NCBI GenBank assembly: GCA_020632795.1
Contig: JACKEV010000006.1
Coordinates: 372,001-436,000, forward strand
DNA: 64,000 bases
Direction of reading: 5' to 3'
Origin: Alphaproteobacteria bacterium
Lineage (GTDB): Bacteria > Myxococcota_A > UBA796 > CAJQPC01
Positions within the stretch are counted from its first letter, which is position 1. Each line of letters begins with the position of its first letter. The notes under the pieces were generated by a model that was given only the letters and a program-made list of their open reading frames with translations, ran no database searches and had not been told where the DNA came from. Below, one piece after another: positions 46,831 through 55,416 of this stretch. Made by a program: the position numbers and the translations under genes.

Positions 46831-48279
46831 ATGATCCGTCCCGTCCCCGCCATGCGTGTCCAGGTCCGCAACGACGCCCCCGTGCGCTCCGGACGGTCCT
46901 ACGTCCTGTACTGGATGATCGCCGCGCGCCGCACCCGCTACAGCTACGGCCTCCAGCGGGCCCTGTGGTGGGCCCAGCAGCTCAAGCGGCCCCTGGTCGT
47001 GCTGGAGGCGCTGCGGGTCGGCTACCCCTGGGCCAGCGACCGCATCCACCGCTTCGTCCTGGACGGCATGGCCGACAACCGCCGCGCCCTGACCGAAGCC
47101 GGCATAGCGGTCCACAGCTACGTCGAGCGCGCGCCCGGGGAGGGCAGGGGACTCCTGGACGCCCTGGCGCAGGACGCCTGCGTGGTGGTCACCGACCGCT
47201 ACCCCTGCTTCTTCCTGCCCCGCATGGTCGAGGCCGCCGCCGCGCGCCTGCCGGTGCATCTGGAGGCCGTCGACAGCAACGGCATCCTGCCCCTGGCCGC
47301 CGCCGACCGGGCCTTCCCCACCGCCCACAGCTTCCGCCGCCACCTCCAGAAGACCCTGCGGCCGCACCTCGCCGCCTTCCCCATGCCCGACCCGCTGGCC
47401 GTCGCGCCCTTCGCCCGGGGCGCGGCCCTGTCTCCCGAGATCGCGCAGCGCTGGCCCGACGGCGTCGACGTCTCCTGTGAGGCCCTGCCCATCGACCACA
47501 GCGTCGCCCCGGTCTCCACGAGGGGCGGCAGCGCGGCCGGAGAGGCCGCCGCCGCGCGCTTCCTTCGCCAGCGCCTGGACCGCTACGGCGACGAGCGCAA
47601 CCACCCCGACGCCCACGCCGCCAGCGGCCTGTCCCCCTACCTCCACTTCGGGCACCTGAGCGCCCATCAGGTCGTGGACGCCGTCCTCCAGCAGGAGGAC
47701 TGGGACCCCGAGCGCCTCGCCCCGACGGCCTCCGGCTCCCGCGGCGGGTGGTGGGGACTGTCCCCCTCGGCCGAGGGCTTCCTGGACGAGCTGATCACCT
47801 GGCGGGAGCTGGGCTACGTCTTCTGCGATCAGGTGCCCGACTACGACCGCTACGAGCGCCTGCCCGACTGGGCTCTGCAGACCCTGGCCGAGCACGCCGC
47901 CGACCGCCGCCCCCACGTCTACGACCTCGACACCCTGGACCGCGCCGCGACCCACGACCCCATCTGGAACGCCGCCCAGCGCCAGCTCCGCGAGGAGGGG
48001 CGCATCCACAACTACCTGCGCATGCTGTGGGGCAAGAAGATCCTGCACTGGACCCCCGGCCCCCGGGACGCCCTGGCGGTCATGATCGAGCTGAACAACC
48101 GCTACGCCCTGGACGGCCGGGACCCCAACTCCTACAGCGGCATCTTCTGGGTGCTGGGGCGCTTCGACCGCGCCTGGGGCCCGGAGCGGCCGATCTTCGG
48201 AAAGGTGCGCTACATGACCTCGGACAGCACCCGGCGGAAGCTGCGGCTGAGCGGCTACCTGGAGCGCTGGGGAGCCTGA
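46831..48279 (+). CDS. phr: Class II CPD photolyase
   Basis: 482 residues. C-terminal part is diagnostic for class II photolyases: WGKKILHWTPGPRDAL, ELNNRYALDGRDPNSYSGI, WVLGRFDRAWGPERPIFG and VRYMTSDSTRRKL, with LSPYLHFGHLSAHQVV in the middle. It binds FAD and repairs cyclobutane pyrimidine dimers with light. A start at ATG 46852 (MRVQVRND) is also possible. Class II enzymes are the eukaryote-type group but occur in myxobacteria. Confidence 0.94.
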   Translation: MIRPVPAMRVQVRNDAPVRSGRSYVLYWMIAARRTRYSYGLQRALWWAQQLKRPLVVLEALRVGYPWASDRIHRFVLDGMADNRRALTEAGIAVHSYVERAPGEGRGLLDALAQDACVVVTDRYPCFFLPRMVEAAAARLPVHLEAVDSNGILPLAAADRAFPTAHSFRRHLQKTLRPHLAAFPMPDPLAVAPFARGAALSPEIAQRWPDGVDVSCEALPIDHSVAPVSTRGGSAAGEAAAARFLRQRLDRYGDERNHPDAHAASGLSPYLHFGHLSAHQVVDAVLQQEDWDPERLAPTASGSRGGWWGLSPSAEGFLDELITWRELGYVFCDQVPDYDRYERLPDWALQTLAEHAADRRPHVYDLDTLDRAATHDPIWNAAQRQLREEGRIHNYLRMLWGKKILHWTPGPRDALAVMIELNNRYALDGRDPNSYSGIFWVLGRFDRAWGPERPIFGKVRYMTSDSTRRKLRLSGYLERWGA

Positions 48280-48332
48280 CACCGATGTCGCGGCCGGCCC
48301 GCGGATTCGGCCCTCCAGCCCCCTGCGCTGCG

Positions 48333-48348
48333 TGGCACGCTGCTTGCA
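48333..48348 (+). promoter_or_regulatory. Perfect sigma-54 promoter of the paralogue operon
   Basis: TGGCACGCTGCTTGCA matches TGGCACGNNNNTTGCW at every defined position. It lies 28 bp before the ATG at 48377, giving a transcription start near 48360. It controls the run of genes 48377-53722, so an enhancer-binding protein should switch this operon on. Confidence 0.75.
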
Positions 48349-48376
48349 TCCTGGCATGCCACCACTGGAGGTCCCG

Positions 48377-49207
48377 ATGTTGTCCGCCGCGCTCCTGTTT
48401 GCTGCCCCCGCCCACGCCGACGCTGCCCTCGTGGCGTCCGGGGACATGGCCCCCTGCATGGGCACCTTCGTCTCCGACACCCGCCCCCTCCCCGAGTCCG
48501 CGGACGTCCCGGTCGACGCCCGTCTGGTCGCGCTGCTGGAGGACGGCGGCTGCCCCACCCAGGCCACCTTCACCCTCCAGCTCATCCAGGTGGACGAGGG
48601 TCAGGAGGTCCTCCTGGACGAGGCCACCGGGCGGGTCGAGCTGGACCCCATCACCAGCCTGCTGGCCCTGGAGCCCTCCGCCGAGCTGACGCCGGGCCAG
48701 GACTACATCTTCCGCATCCTCCCCCCCGAGGGCTTCGGCGAGCTGGTCGAGATCGGCTTCACCGCCGGGGACGGCGTGGTCACCGGCCCCCCCGAGGCCG
48801 CCCCCGACATGGAGGAGTTCGGCTCGAGCTACCTCAAGCTCGACGACGGCACCTTCCGGGTGACCCTCAACGCCTCCGCCATCCCCGCCGAGGATCCCGA
48901 CGGCCTGGACCTCATCATGCTGATCGACGACAGCGACGGCGCGGTGCTCGACGTGGCCGGGGCCTCCGACATCCCCTTCCTTCGCGGCGAGCGCATCCTG
49001 GACGAGGCGCCCGACGAGGTCTGCGTGCGGGCCGTGCAGGTCGACGGCGCGGGGCGCGAGGGCCCCGAGTCCGAGGTGATGTGCGGCGAGCCCGAGCGCA
49101 TCCGCAACGGCCCCATCGCGCGGCGCTGCAGCACGACCGGCGGCTTCGCCGGGCTGTTCGCCTCCCTGATGGGCCTGATGGCCGCCACGCGCCGCCGCCG
49201 CCGCTGA
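48377..49207 (+). CDS. Secreted protein with MYXO-CTERM-like tail, paralogue 1
   Basis: 276 residues from ATG 48377 with GGAGG at 48367-48371. Signal peptide MLSAALLFAAPAHA. The tail has a Cys (RRCSTTGG), a Gly/hydrophobic segment (FAGLFASLMGLMAA) and a terminal Arg cluster, the tripartite layout of myxosortase substrates. The body holds a conserved DEVCVRAVQVDGAG segment also present in the next three proteins. Function unknown. Confidence 0.8.
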   Translation: MLSAALLFAAPAHADAALVASGDMAPCMGTFVSDTRPLPESADVPVDARLVALLEDGGCPTQATFTLQLIQVDEGQEVLLDEATGRVELDPITSLLALEPSAELTPGQDYIFRILPPEGFGELVEIGFTAGDGVVTGPPEAAPDMEEFGSSYLKLDDGTFRVTLNASAIPAEDPDGLDLIMLIDDSDGAVLDVAGASDIPFLRGERILDEAPDEVCVRAVQVDGAGREGPESEVMCGEPERIRNGPIARRCSTTGGFAGLFASLMGLMAATRRRRR

Positions 49208-49216
49208 GGTCCCGCC

Positions 49217-50008
49217 ATGCTCCTCGCCCTGCTCGCCGCCCCCGCGATGGCCGACGCCCTGGTCGCCTGCGACATCGTCTCCATCGACGCCGTCCTGCCC
49301 CCCGCCAGCCGCGCGGAGGTCCCCCTCGACGCCCGCGTCGTCGCCTTCCCCACCTACGGGGGCTGCGTGGAGGCGGTCCGCATCGGCATGCGCCTGAGCG
49401 ACGCTGAGGGCGAGATCCTCGCCGAGACCTTCCACGACCTGGGCGAGGACCTGCCGGTGCTGCTGGCGCTGGAGCCCGAGGCGCCCCTGCCCGAGGACAG
49501 CCAGCTCCTGTTGGAGATCTGGCCGGACCAGGGGGCCGCGAACACGGTCTTCTTCAACTTCCAGACCGGGGCGGGCTGGCTGCAGGGCGTGCCCGAGGGC
49601 GACCCCCTCATCGGCGAGCGCGAGCTGATCGCCACCGAGGACGACCTGGGCTGGTGGGTCTCGGTGGACCTCATCGCCCGGGGCATCGCGGACCCCGACG
49701 ACCTCTCCGTGCTCATCCTGAACGACGCGCAGGGCGTGGCGCGGGCCGCGGCACCCTCGGGGCGCGACGTGCGCTTCATCACCGGCTGGTGGGTGGACGA
49801 CGCCCCCGATGAGGTCTGTGTGGAGCTGGTCCAGGTGGACGGCGGCGGTCAGGAGACCGGGCGCTCGGCGCTGACCTGCGGGGCGCCCGAGCTTCGGCAC
49901 ATCCAGCCGGACGAGCCCTCCGGGCGCTGCGACGTGGGCGGGGGCGCGGGGCTGATGGCCGCGCTTGTGGCGGCCTCGGCCGTGATACGGAGACGACGGA
50001 GGCCGTGA
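49217..50008 (+). CDS. Secreted protein with MYXO-CTERM-like tail, paralogue 2
   Basis: 263 residues; signal peptide MLLALLAAPAMA. Shares with its neighbours the order: N-terminal Cys-containing beta domain, a Glu/Asp-rich middle, DEVCVELVQVDGGG, then the tail CDVGGGAGLMAALVAASAVI with a terminal Arg cluster. The stop overlaps the next start by 4 bp (ATGA). Confidence 0.8.
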   Translation: MLLALLAAPAMADALVACDIVSIDAVLPPASRAEVPLDARVVAFPTYGGCVEAVRIGMRLSDAEGEILAETFHDLGEDLPVLLALEPEAPLPEDSQLLLEIWPDQGAANTVFFNFQTGAGWLQGVPEGDPLIGERELIATEDDLGWWVSVDLIARGIADPDDLSVLILNDAQGVARAAAPSGRDVRFITGWWVDDAPDEVCVELVQVDGGGQETGRSALTCGAPELRHIQPDEPSGRCDVGGGAGLMAALVAASAVIRRRRRP

Positions 50009-50802
50009 TGCTCCTCGCTCTGCTGCCCGCTGCCCTCGCGCAGTCCAACGCCAACGTCATCGCCTGTCAGGCCTTCGTGTCCGACACCATCCCCGCCAAC
50101 GGCCAGCCGTTCGTGCCGCTGGACATCCGGCCGGTGGCCATCATCACCGGGGGGCAGTGCAACCCGCCCGACGGCTACCTGCTGGCGCTGCTCAAGGCCA
50201 CCGAGGCGGGGCAGCCGGTGGTCGCCGACGCCGAGATCGACGTGGCGCAGCCCCTCACGGCCCTGGCGCTGGACGTCGGTCAGGATCTGGAGCCGGAGAC
50301 CGACTACATCTTCCGCGTCACCCCGCGCGACGGCGCGGGCGAGGCCATCGAGATCGGCTTCACCACCGGCACCGACCACGCGCAGCCGGTGGGCGACTTC
50401 GTGCCCTCCCTGGTCCTGCGCGACGTCACCTGGTTCCCCCTGGGGGACGAGTCCATCGAGATCGGCGTGAACGGCGTGGTCACCGCCGCCGCGGACGATG
50501 AGGGCCTCCACAGCGTGTGGGTGGTCGACGACACCGACCCCTCCCGGGTGGTGGACGTGCTGCCGGTCCGCGGGGCCGAGGCCCACACCGTGGTGGGGCA
50601 GTGGACCCAGGCCGAGCGGCCGCGCGAGGACATCTGCCTCTCCGCCTTCCAGGTCGACGGGGCCGGGGTCGAGGGCGGGGTGTCGGCGGCTGCCTGCCTG
50701 GAGGCCGAGCGGGCCTGCGGGTGCGCGTCGGGCGCGGGCTCCGCGGGGCTGGGCTGGCTGGTGGGCCTGCTGGCCCTCGCCCGCCGGAGGGCCCGGGCAT
50801 GA
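50005..50802 (+). CDS. Secreted protein with MYXO-CTERM-like tail, paralogue 3
   Basis: 265 residues; short signal MMLLALLPAALAQ. The middle contains EDICLSAFQVDGAG, matching the conserved block. The tail is ACGCASGAGSAGLGWLVGLL followed by RRRARA, closest of the four to the classical MYXO-CTERM CGC form. Overlaps both neighbours by ATGA. Confidence 0.82.
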   Translation: MMLLALLPAALAQSNANVIACQAFVSDTIPANGQPFVPLDIRPVAIITGGQCNPPDGYLLALLKATEAGQPVVADAEIDVAQPLTALALDVGQDLEPETDYIFRVTPRDGAGEAIEIGFTTGTDHAQPVGDFVPSLVLRDVTWFPLGDESIEIGVNGVVTAAADDEGLHSVWVVDDTDPSRVVDVLPVRGAEAHTVVGQWTQAERPREDICLSAFQVDGAGVEGGVSAAACLEAERACGCASGAGSAGLGWLVGLLALARRRARA

Positions 50803-51608
50803 CCCTGCTGCTGCTCGCGGCCGCCGCGCTGGCCCAGGACGACACCGGCGAGCCCACCTGCTCCGAGCTGGAGGTGCGCGACCTCATCCCCCACCTCCAC
50901 ACCGACCTGGTGCCCCTCGACATCCAGCCGATGGTCATCTTCAACAGCAAGCCCTGCACCCTGGAGCAGGACTTCACGCTGACCCTGTTCCTGCGCACCG
51001 AGGAGGGGGACGCCGTCGAGCTGGCCTCGACCACCCTCACCAGCGTGGCCGTGCCCCCCACCAGCGCGATGGCGCTGCCCCTCGACTTCGAGCTGGACCC
51101 GGACACCCGCTACCGCTTCCGCGTCCAGCGCTTCGCTGACGCGGACGGCGAGGTCATCGCCCAGGTGGACTTCCTGACCGGGACCGCACGCATCGCGGGC
51201 GTCGACGGCGCCCCCGGCGCGCCGGACCTGCCCATCGCCTGGCGCTACCGCACCGACGGGGGCTTCCGGGTGCAGCTCGGCGGCTCGGTGGCCGCGGCCC
51301 TGGACCCGGACGACCTCTCCGTCCTCCAGCTCCTCAACGACGCCGACGAGGTGGTCGAGACCGCGCCGGTCTTCGGCACCACCCCGGTGGCGGTGTTCGG
51401 CTCCTGGATCCAGGGCGACAAGCCCAAGGAGGTCTGCCTGCGCGCGGTGCAGATCGACGGCGCCGGGCGGGCGGGTGACGCCGGGCCCGAGGCCTGCGTG
51501 GCGCCCGCGCGGGGCCAGTGCGAAGGCTGCGGTGGCGTCGGGGGCGCGGGCGGGCTCGCGGTGCTGCTCGCCAGCCTGGGCCTCCTGCGGAGAAGGAGCC
51601 CGCCATGA
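50799..51608 (+). CDS. Secreted protein with MYXO-CTERM-like tail, paralogue 4
   Basis: 269 residues from ATG 50799 (MTLLLLAAAALAQDDTGEP), overlapping the upstream stop. Conserved block KEVCLRAVQIDGAG near the C-terminus. Tail CEGCGGVGGAGGLAVLLASL ending LLRRRSPP. The DTG right after the signal peptide also occurs in lipoproteins of this window. Confidence 0.82.
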   Translation: MTLLLLAAAALAQDDTGEPTCSELEVRDLIPHLHTDLVPLDIQPMVIFNSKPCTLEQDFTLTLFLRTEEGDAVELASTTLTSVAVPPTSAMALPLDFELDPDTRYRFRVQRFADADGEVIAQVDFLTGTARIAGVDGAPGAPDLPIAWRYRTDGGFRVQLGGSVAAALDPDDLSVLQLLNDADEVVETAPVFGTTPVAVFGSWIQGDKPKEVCLRAVQIDGAGRAGDAGPEACVAPARGQCEGCGGVGGAGGLAVLLASLGLLRRRSPP

Positions 51609-53722
51609 TCCCGATGAAGTGGGCCTCACGGACGTTCGCGCTGCTGGCGCTGGGCGCCTGTCACGGCAAGGACGGCACCCCACCGGTGGACACCTCGGTC
51701 CCGCTGGACGGGCTGTGCGCCGAGGCCGCCGAGCGCCTGGGCATCCTGCCCTGCGTGCACAGCGTGCCCAACGACAACACCTGGACCACCATCACCATCG
51801 CGGCCAGCCCGGCCGACCAGCTCCGGGCCACCAAGTACATGCTGCCCATCCGCGAGGACGCGCAGCTCCCCCTGACCTACCTCAACGCGAACGCGTACAC
51901 CCTCCACTACGACCTGATGGTCGAGGGCTTCCCGGACATGTTCCCCGGCCTGACCCGCCAGGAGTACGTGAACATGGTGCTGGAGCCCACCGAGAAGCGC
52001 TACTCGGCGGGCAACCTGGCGCAGTACCTGGCCCCGGGCGGCGGCACCTTCTACGGCTTCACGGTGTGGGACGACCCGGCGGTGGAGAGCCGCACGGCCA
52101 CCTACGAGGAGGTCCTCAACGTCTACGAGGAGCTGCTGGCCACCTTCGCGCCCGAGCCGCTGGTGTTCGTGCCCAGCTCCTCCAACCAGATCGAGGCCGC
52201 CCAGGGCTGGGACGCGCCGTTCCCCATCCGGGGGGTCGAGGGGGGCATCGACTACGAGGTCTACACCCGGGGCGTGGGCTACGGCACGGTGCGGCTCTAC
52301 GACCTGGGCGAGCTGGCGGCGGCCGAGCGCAGCGCCGCCTTCGGCTTCCAGGACATCCTGGTCCTGGACGAGGCGCCCCTGGACATCGAGCGGGTCATCT
52401 CCGGGGCGGTCACCGGCACCCGCCAGGGCGAGCTGAGCCACCTCAACGTGCGCAGCGCGGCCCGGGGCACCCCCAACTGCTTCATCGCCGACCCGCACAG
52501 CGCGCTCGCGGCCTGGGAGGGCCGGCTCGTGCGCCTGGAGTGCGGCGAGGACGACTGGTCGGTCCAGTCCGCCACCCTGGCCGAGGCCGAGGCCTGGTGG
52601 GAGGCCCTGCGCCCCGAGCCGGTGGGCGTGCCGGCGCCGGACCTCACCACCGATACCTTCGTCGGCCTGCTCGATCTGCCCACCGACACCGAGGCCCAGC
52701 GCGCCGCTGCGCTCGCGGCCTACGGCGCCAAGGGCACGAACCTCGCGGCCCTCTACCAGCGCATCCCCGCGGAGTACCAGCTCATCGGCTTCGTCGTGCC
52801 CTTCGCCTGGTACGACCGCTTCCTGCAGGAGCAGGGCTGGACCGTCGACCTGGGCCAGGGCGAGGGCTTCCACACCTTCGCCGAGACCCTGGACGTCTGG
52901 CTCTCCGACGAGACCTTCCTGAACGACGCGGCGGCCCGCCGCAGCATGCTGACCGACCTGCGCATCGCGATCCGGGAGGCCCCGCTGGATCCGGCGCTGG
53001 TCAGCGCCCTCTACGACGCCATCGTGGCCACCTGGGGCGACGACACGACGATGGTGCGGTTCCGCTCCAGCAGCAACGCCGAGGACGCGCTCCAGTTCTC
53101 CGGGGCGGGGCTGTACGACTCCGAGAGCGTGTGTGCCGCAGACAGCGTGGACGGCGACGACGAGGGCGACAGCCTCTGCGACCCCGATCAGGACGACGAG
53201 CGCACCATCGAGCGCGGCCTGCGGCGGGTGTGGGCCTCGATGTGGAACACCGAGGCCTACGAGGAGCGCGCCTGGTACGGCATCGACCACCGCCAGGCGG
53301 TCATGGGCATCCTGGTGAACACGCGCTCCAAGGACGAGCGGGCCAACATCGTGGCCTTCACCGGCAACCCCACCGGGTCGGACGACCGCACCCTGGTCAA
53401 CGCCCAGATCGGCGAGCTGGACGTGGTCTCGGCCGAGCCCGGGGTCTACCCGGAGAAGACCCTGGTGCGCCTCGACGCCCAGGGGCAGGTCAGCGACATC
53501 GACCGGGTGAACGGCTCCAGCGAGGTCCCCGACGGCTTCGAGGTCTTGAGCGACGGGCAGATCACCGAGCTGGCCGAGCTGTACTGGGTCATCGAGGGCA
53601 GCTACCCGCTGGACGGCGTCGCCCCGGAGGGCACCACGCTCCTGCTGGACTCGGAGTGGAAGGTGCTCCCGGACGGGCAGCTCGTCGTGAAGCAGATCCG
53701 GCCGTTCCTGCGGCAGGACTGA
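51605..53722 (+). CDS. Exported lipoprotein with PPDK/PEP-synthase N-terminal (ATP-grasp) domain
   Basis: 705 residues from ATG 51605, overlapping the upstream stop. Signal and lipobox ALLALGAC (Cys19) with a DTS spacer. Residues about 400-700 read as the pyruvate phosphate dikinase nucleotide-binding domain: YGAKGTNLAALYQRIP, MVRFRSSSNAEDALQFSGAG (phosphohistidine-like loop region), RRVWASMWN and VKQIRPF. The domain normally uses ATP in the cytoplasm, so an outer-membrane or periplasmic copy is odd. The first 350 residues have no recognised family. Confidence 0.82.
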   Translation: MIPMKWASRTFALLALGACHGKDGTPPVDTSVPLDGLCAEAAERLGILPCVHSVPNDNTWTTITIAASPADQLRATKYMLPIREDAQLPLTYLNANAYTLHYDLMVEGFPDMFPGLTRQEYVNMVLEPTEKRYSAGNLAQYLAPGGGTFYGFTVWDDPAVESRTATYEEVLNVYEELLATFAPEPLVFVPSSSNQIEAAQGWDAPFPIRGVEGGIDYEVYTRGVGYGTVRLYDLGELAAAERSAAFGFQDILVLDEAPLDIERVISGAVTGTRQGELSHLNVRSAARGTPNCFIADPHSALAAWEGRLVRLECGEDDWSVQSATLAEAEAWWEALRPEPVGVPAPDLTTDTFVGLLDLPTDTEAQRAAALAAYGAKGTNLAALYQRIPAEYQLIGFVVPFAWYDRFLQEQGWTVDLGQGEGFHTFAETLDVWLSDETFLNDAAARRSMLTDLRIAIREAPLDPALVSALYDAIVATWGDDTTMVRFRSSSNAEDALQFSGAGLYDSESVCAADSVDGDDEGDSLCDPDQDDERTIERGLRRVWASMWNTEAYEERAWYGIDHRQAVMGILVNTRSKDERANIVAFTGNPTGSDDRTLVNAQIGELDVVSAEPGVYPEKTLVRLDAQGQVSDIDRVNGSSEVPDGFEVLSDGQITELAELYWVIEGSYPLDGVAPEGTTLLLDSEWKVLPDGQLVVKQIRPFLRQD

Positions 53723-53784
53723 AACGGCGCCGACGTCAGAGCCTCGTCAGCCCACGGGCCCGAATCGGGTGCTATTCATGGAGC

Positions 53785-54585
53785 ATGCGTCGTGTGGCCC
53801 TGCTCCTCTGCCTGCTCCTCTGCCTGCTCCTCCCCGCTGCAGCGGTGTCGCAGGGGGACGACCCGGTGCTGGCGGCCATCGCGGCGTTCAACGCCACCGC
53901 CCACGCCCCCATCCCCGCGCCGGATACCGGCGAGCTGGCCACGCTCCGCAAGGGCAAGGTGGTCACCCGGCTGGACCGTGGCGACGGGGAGCACCTCCGG
54001 GCGGTCGGCATGCTGCTGACCGAGCGCAGCCAGCGCGCGCTGTGGGTGTCGTGCCAGGACCCCCACTTCTCCGCGGAGGAGCGGCTCATCGAGAAGGTCC
54101 TCCGGCGGGACGGCCCCGAGCACGCCTGGTGGTACGGCTTCCTGGACCTGCCGGCGCCCTTCGACGACCGCCAGTGGGTGGTGGAGGTGTGGAACAACCA
54201 CGACGCGGCGCGGACCACCGGGAGCTGGGAGCACCCCTGGCGGCTGGCCTCCGACGGGCCCACCCTGGTGCGGCCCTTCGTGGAGCGCGGCGAGGTGGAC
54301 GCGCTGACCGTGGAGACCGTCGACGCCGCGGTGTGGGTGCCGGAGAGCGAGGGCGCCTGGATCGTCATCCCGGTGGATGACCAGCAGCGCCTGCTCGTCC
54401 ACCACAGCGCCGCCGACCTGGGCGGCCACATCCCCGAGCGCCTCGTCGCGGAGTACGTGCTGCGGGGCATGGACAACCTGCTGGAGCGCGTCGACGCCCG
54501 CGCCGAGAGCGAGGTGCCTGCGCACTACATCGCGCCCCACCGGCCGGTGTACTCCGGGGCCGGGGAGCCCATCCCCCGCTACTGA
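53785..54585 (+). CDS. Secreted protein, START-like (uncertain)
   Basis: 266 residues from ATG 53785. The signal peptide is Leu-rich (LLLCLLLCLLLPAAA) and is encoded by a short imperfect DNA repeat. The body has Trp-rich strands (DRQWVVEVWNNHD, HAWWYGFLDLPAPFDDRQW) reminiscent of START-type lipid-binding domains. The last 7 bp overlap the end of the convergent SDR gene. Confidence 0.6.
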   Translation: MRRVALLLCLLLCLLLPAAAVSQGDDPVLAAIAAFNATAHAPIPAPDTGELATLRKGKVVTRLDRGDGEHLRAVGMLLTERSQRALWVSCQDPHFSAEERLIEKVLRRDGPEHAWWYGFLDLPAPFDDRQWVVEVWNNHDAARTTGSWEHPWRLASDGPTLVRPFVERGEVDALTVETVDAAVWVPESEGAWIVIPVDDQQRLLVHHSAADLGGHIPERLVAEYVLRGMDNLLERVDARAESEVPAHYIAPHRPVYSGAGEPIPRY

Positions 54586-55355
54586 CGCCGGACCACCTTG
54601 CCCACGCCGCCCTGGGCGCTCGCCATGACCATCACCTCGTCCAGGTTGACGTGCCGGGGCTGGAGGAGCGCCCACAGGATCTGGCGGGCGACGTCCTCGG
54701 CGGAGAGGGGGGTCATGCCGGCGTACACCGCGTCCGCGGCGGTCTGATCGCCCCGGAAGCGCACCGCGCTGAACTCGGTGTCCACCATGCCCGGGGAGAC
54801 CTGCACGACGCGGAGGTCCTGGCCGGCGGTCTCGCGGCGCAGGGCGGTGCAGAAGGCCCGCAGGGCGTGCTTGGTGGCGCAGTACACGCTGCCGCCCTCG
54901 TAGGGGATGTGCCCGGCGATGCTGGAGATGGCCACGATGTCCCCGCCGCCCCGGGCGAGCATGCGGGGCACCACCGCGCGGGTGACCAGGAAGGCGGCGG
55001 TGACGTTGACGTCGATCATCGCGCGCCACTCGGCGACGTCGGCGGTGGCCACCGCATCCTTGCCCAGGGCCCCGCCGGCGTTGTTGATGAGGATGTCCAC
55101 GTCGAAGAAGCCCGCCGTGTCCATGCGCGCGATGGCGTCGGGGGTGCTCAGGTCCACCGCGAGGGTGTCCACCTGGACGCCGGTCGGGGCCAGCTCGCGC
55201 CGCAGGGCCTCCAGGCGCTCGGCGCGGCGGGCGACCACGGCCAGGTCGCAGCCCAGGCCCGCCAGGCCCTGGGCGGTGGCGCGCCCGATCCCGGAGCTGG
55301 CCCCGGTGACCAGGGCGCGCCGCCCGTCCAGCCGCGTGTTCAGCACGTTCAGCAT
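54579..55355 (-). CDS. Short-chain dehydrogenase/reductase, YdfG-like
   Basis: 258 residues from ATG 55355. NADP-binding TGASSGIG at 17-24, NNAG at 91-94, catalytic Ser145, Tyr158 and Lys162 (YCATK). The RLDGRRALVTGASSGIGRA start and the PGMVDTEFSAVRF segment resemble serine 3-dehydrogenase/YdfG. Substrate unknown. Confidence 0.9.
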   Translation of the reverse strand: MLNVLNTRLDGRRALVTGASSGIGRATAQGLAGLGCDLAVVARRAERLEALRRELAPTGVQVDTLAVDLSTPDAIARMDTAGFFDVDILINNAGGALGKDAVATADVAEWRAMIDVNVTAAFLVTRAVVPRMLARGGGDIVAISSIAGHIPYEGGSVYCATKHALRAFCTALRRETAGQDLRVVQVSPGMVDTEFSAVRFRGDQTAADAVYAGMTPLSAEDVARQILWALLQPRHVNLDEVMVMASAQGGVGKVVRRQ

Positions 55356-55416
55356 GACTCTCTCCGTTGAAGGCGGGAACCCGTTATGCTCCCCGGCCAC
55401 GACCCGGGAGTCCCTG

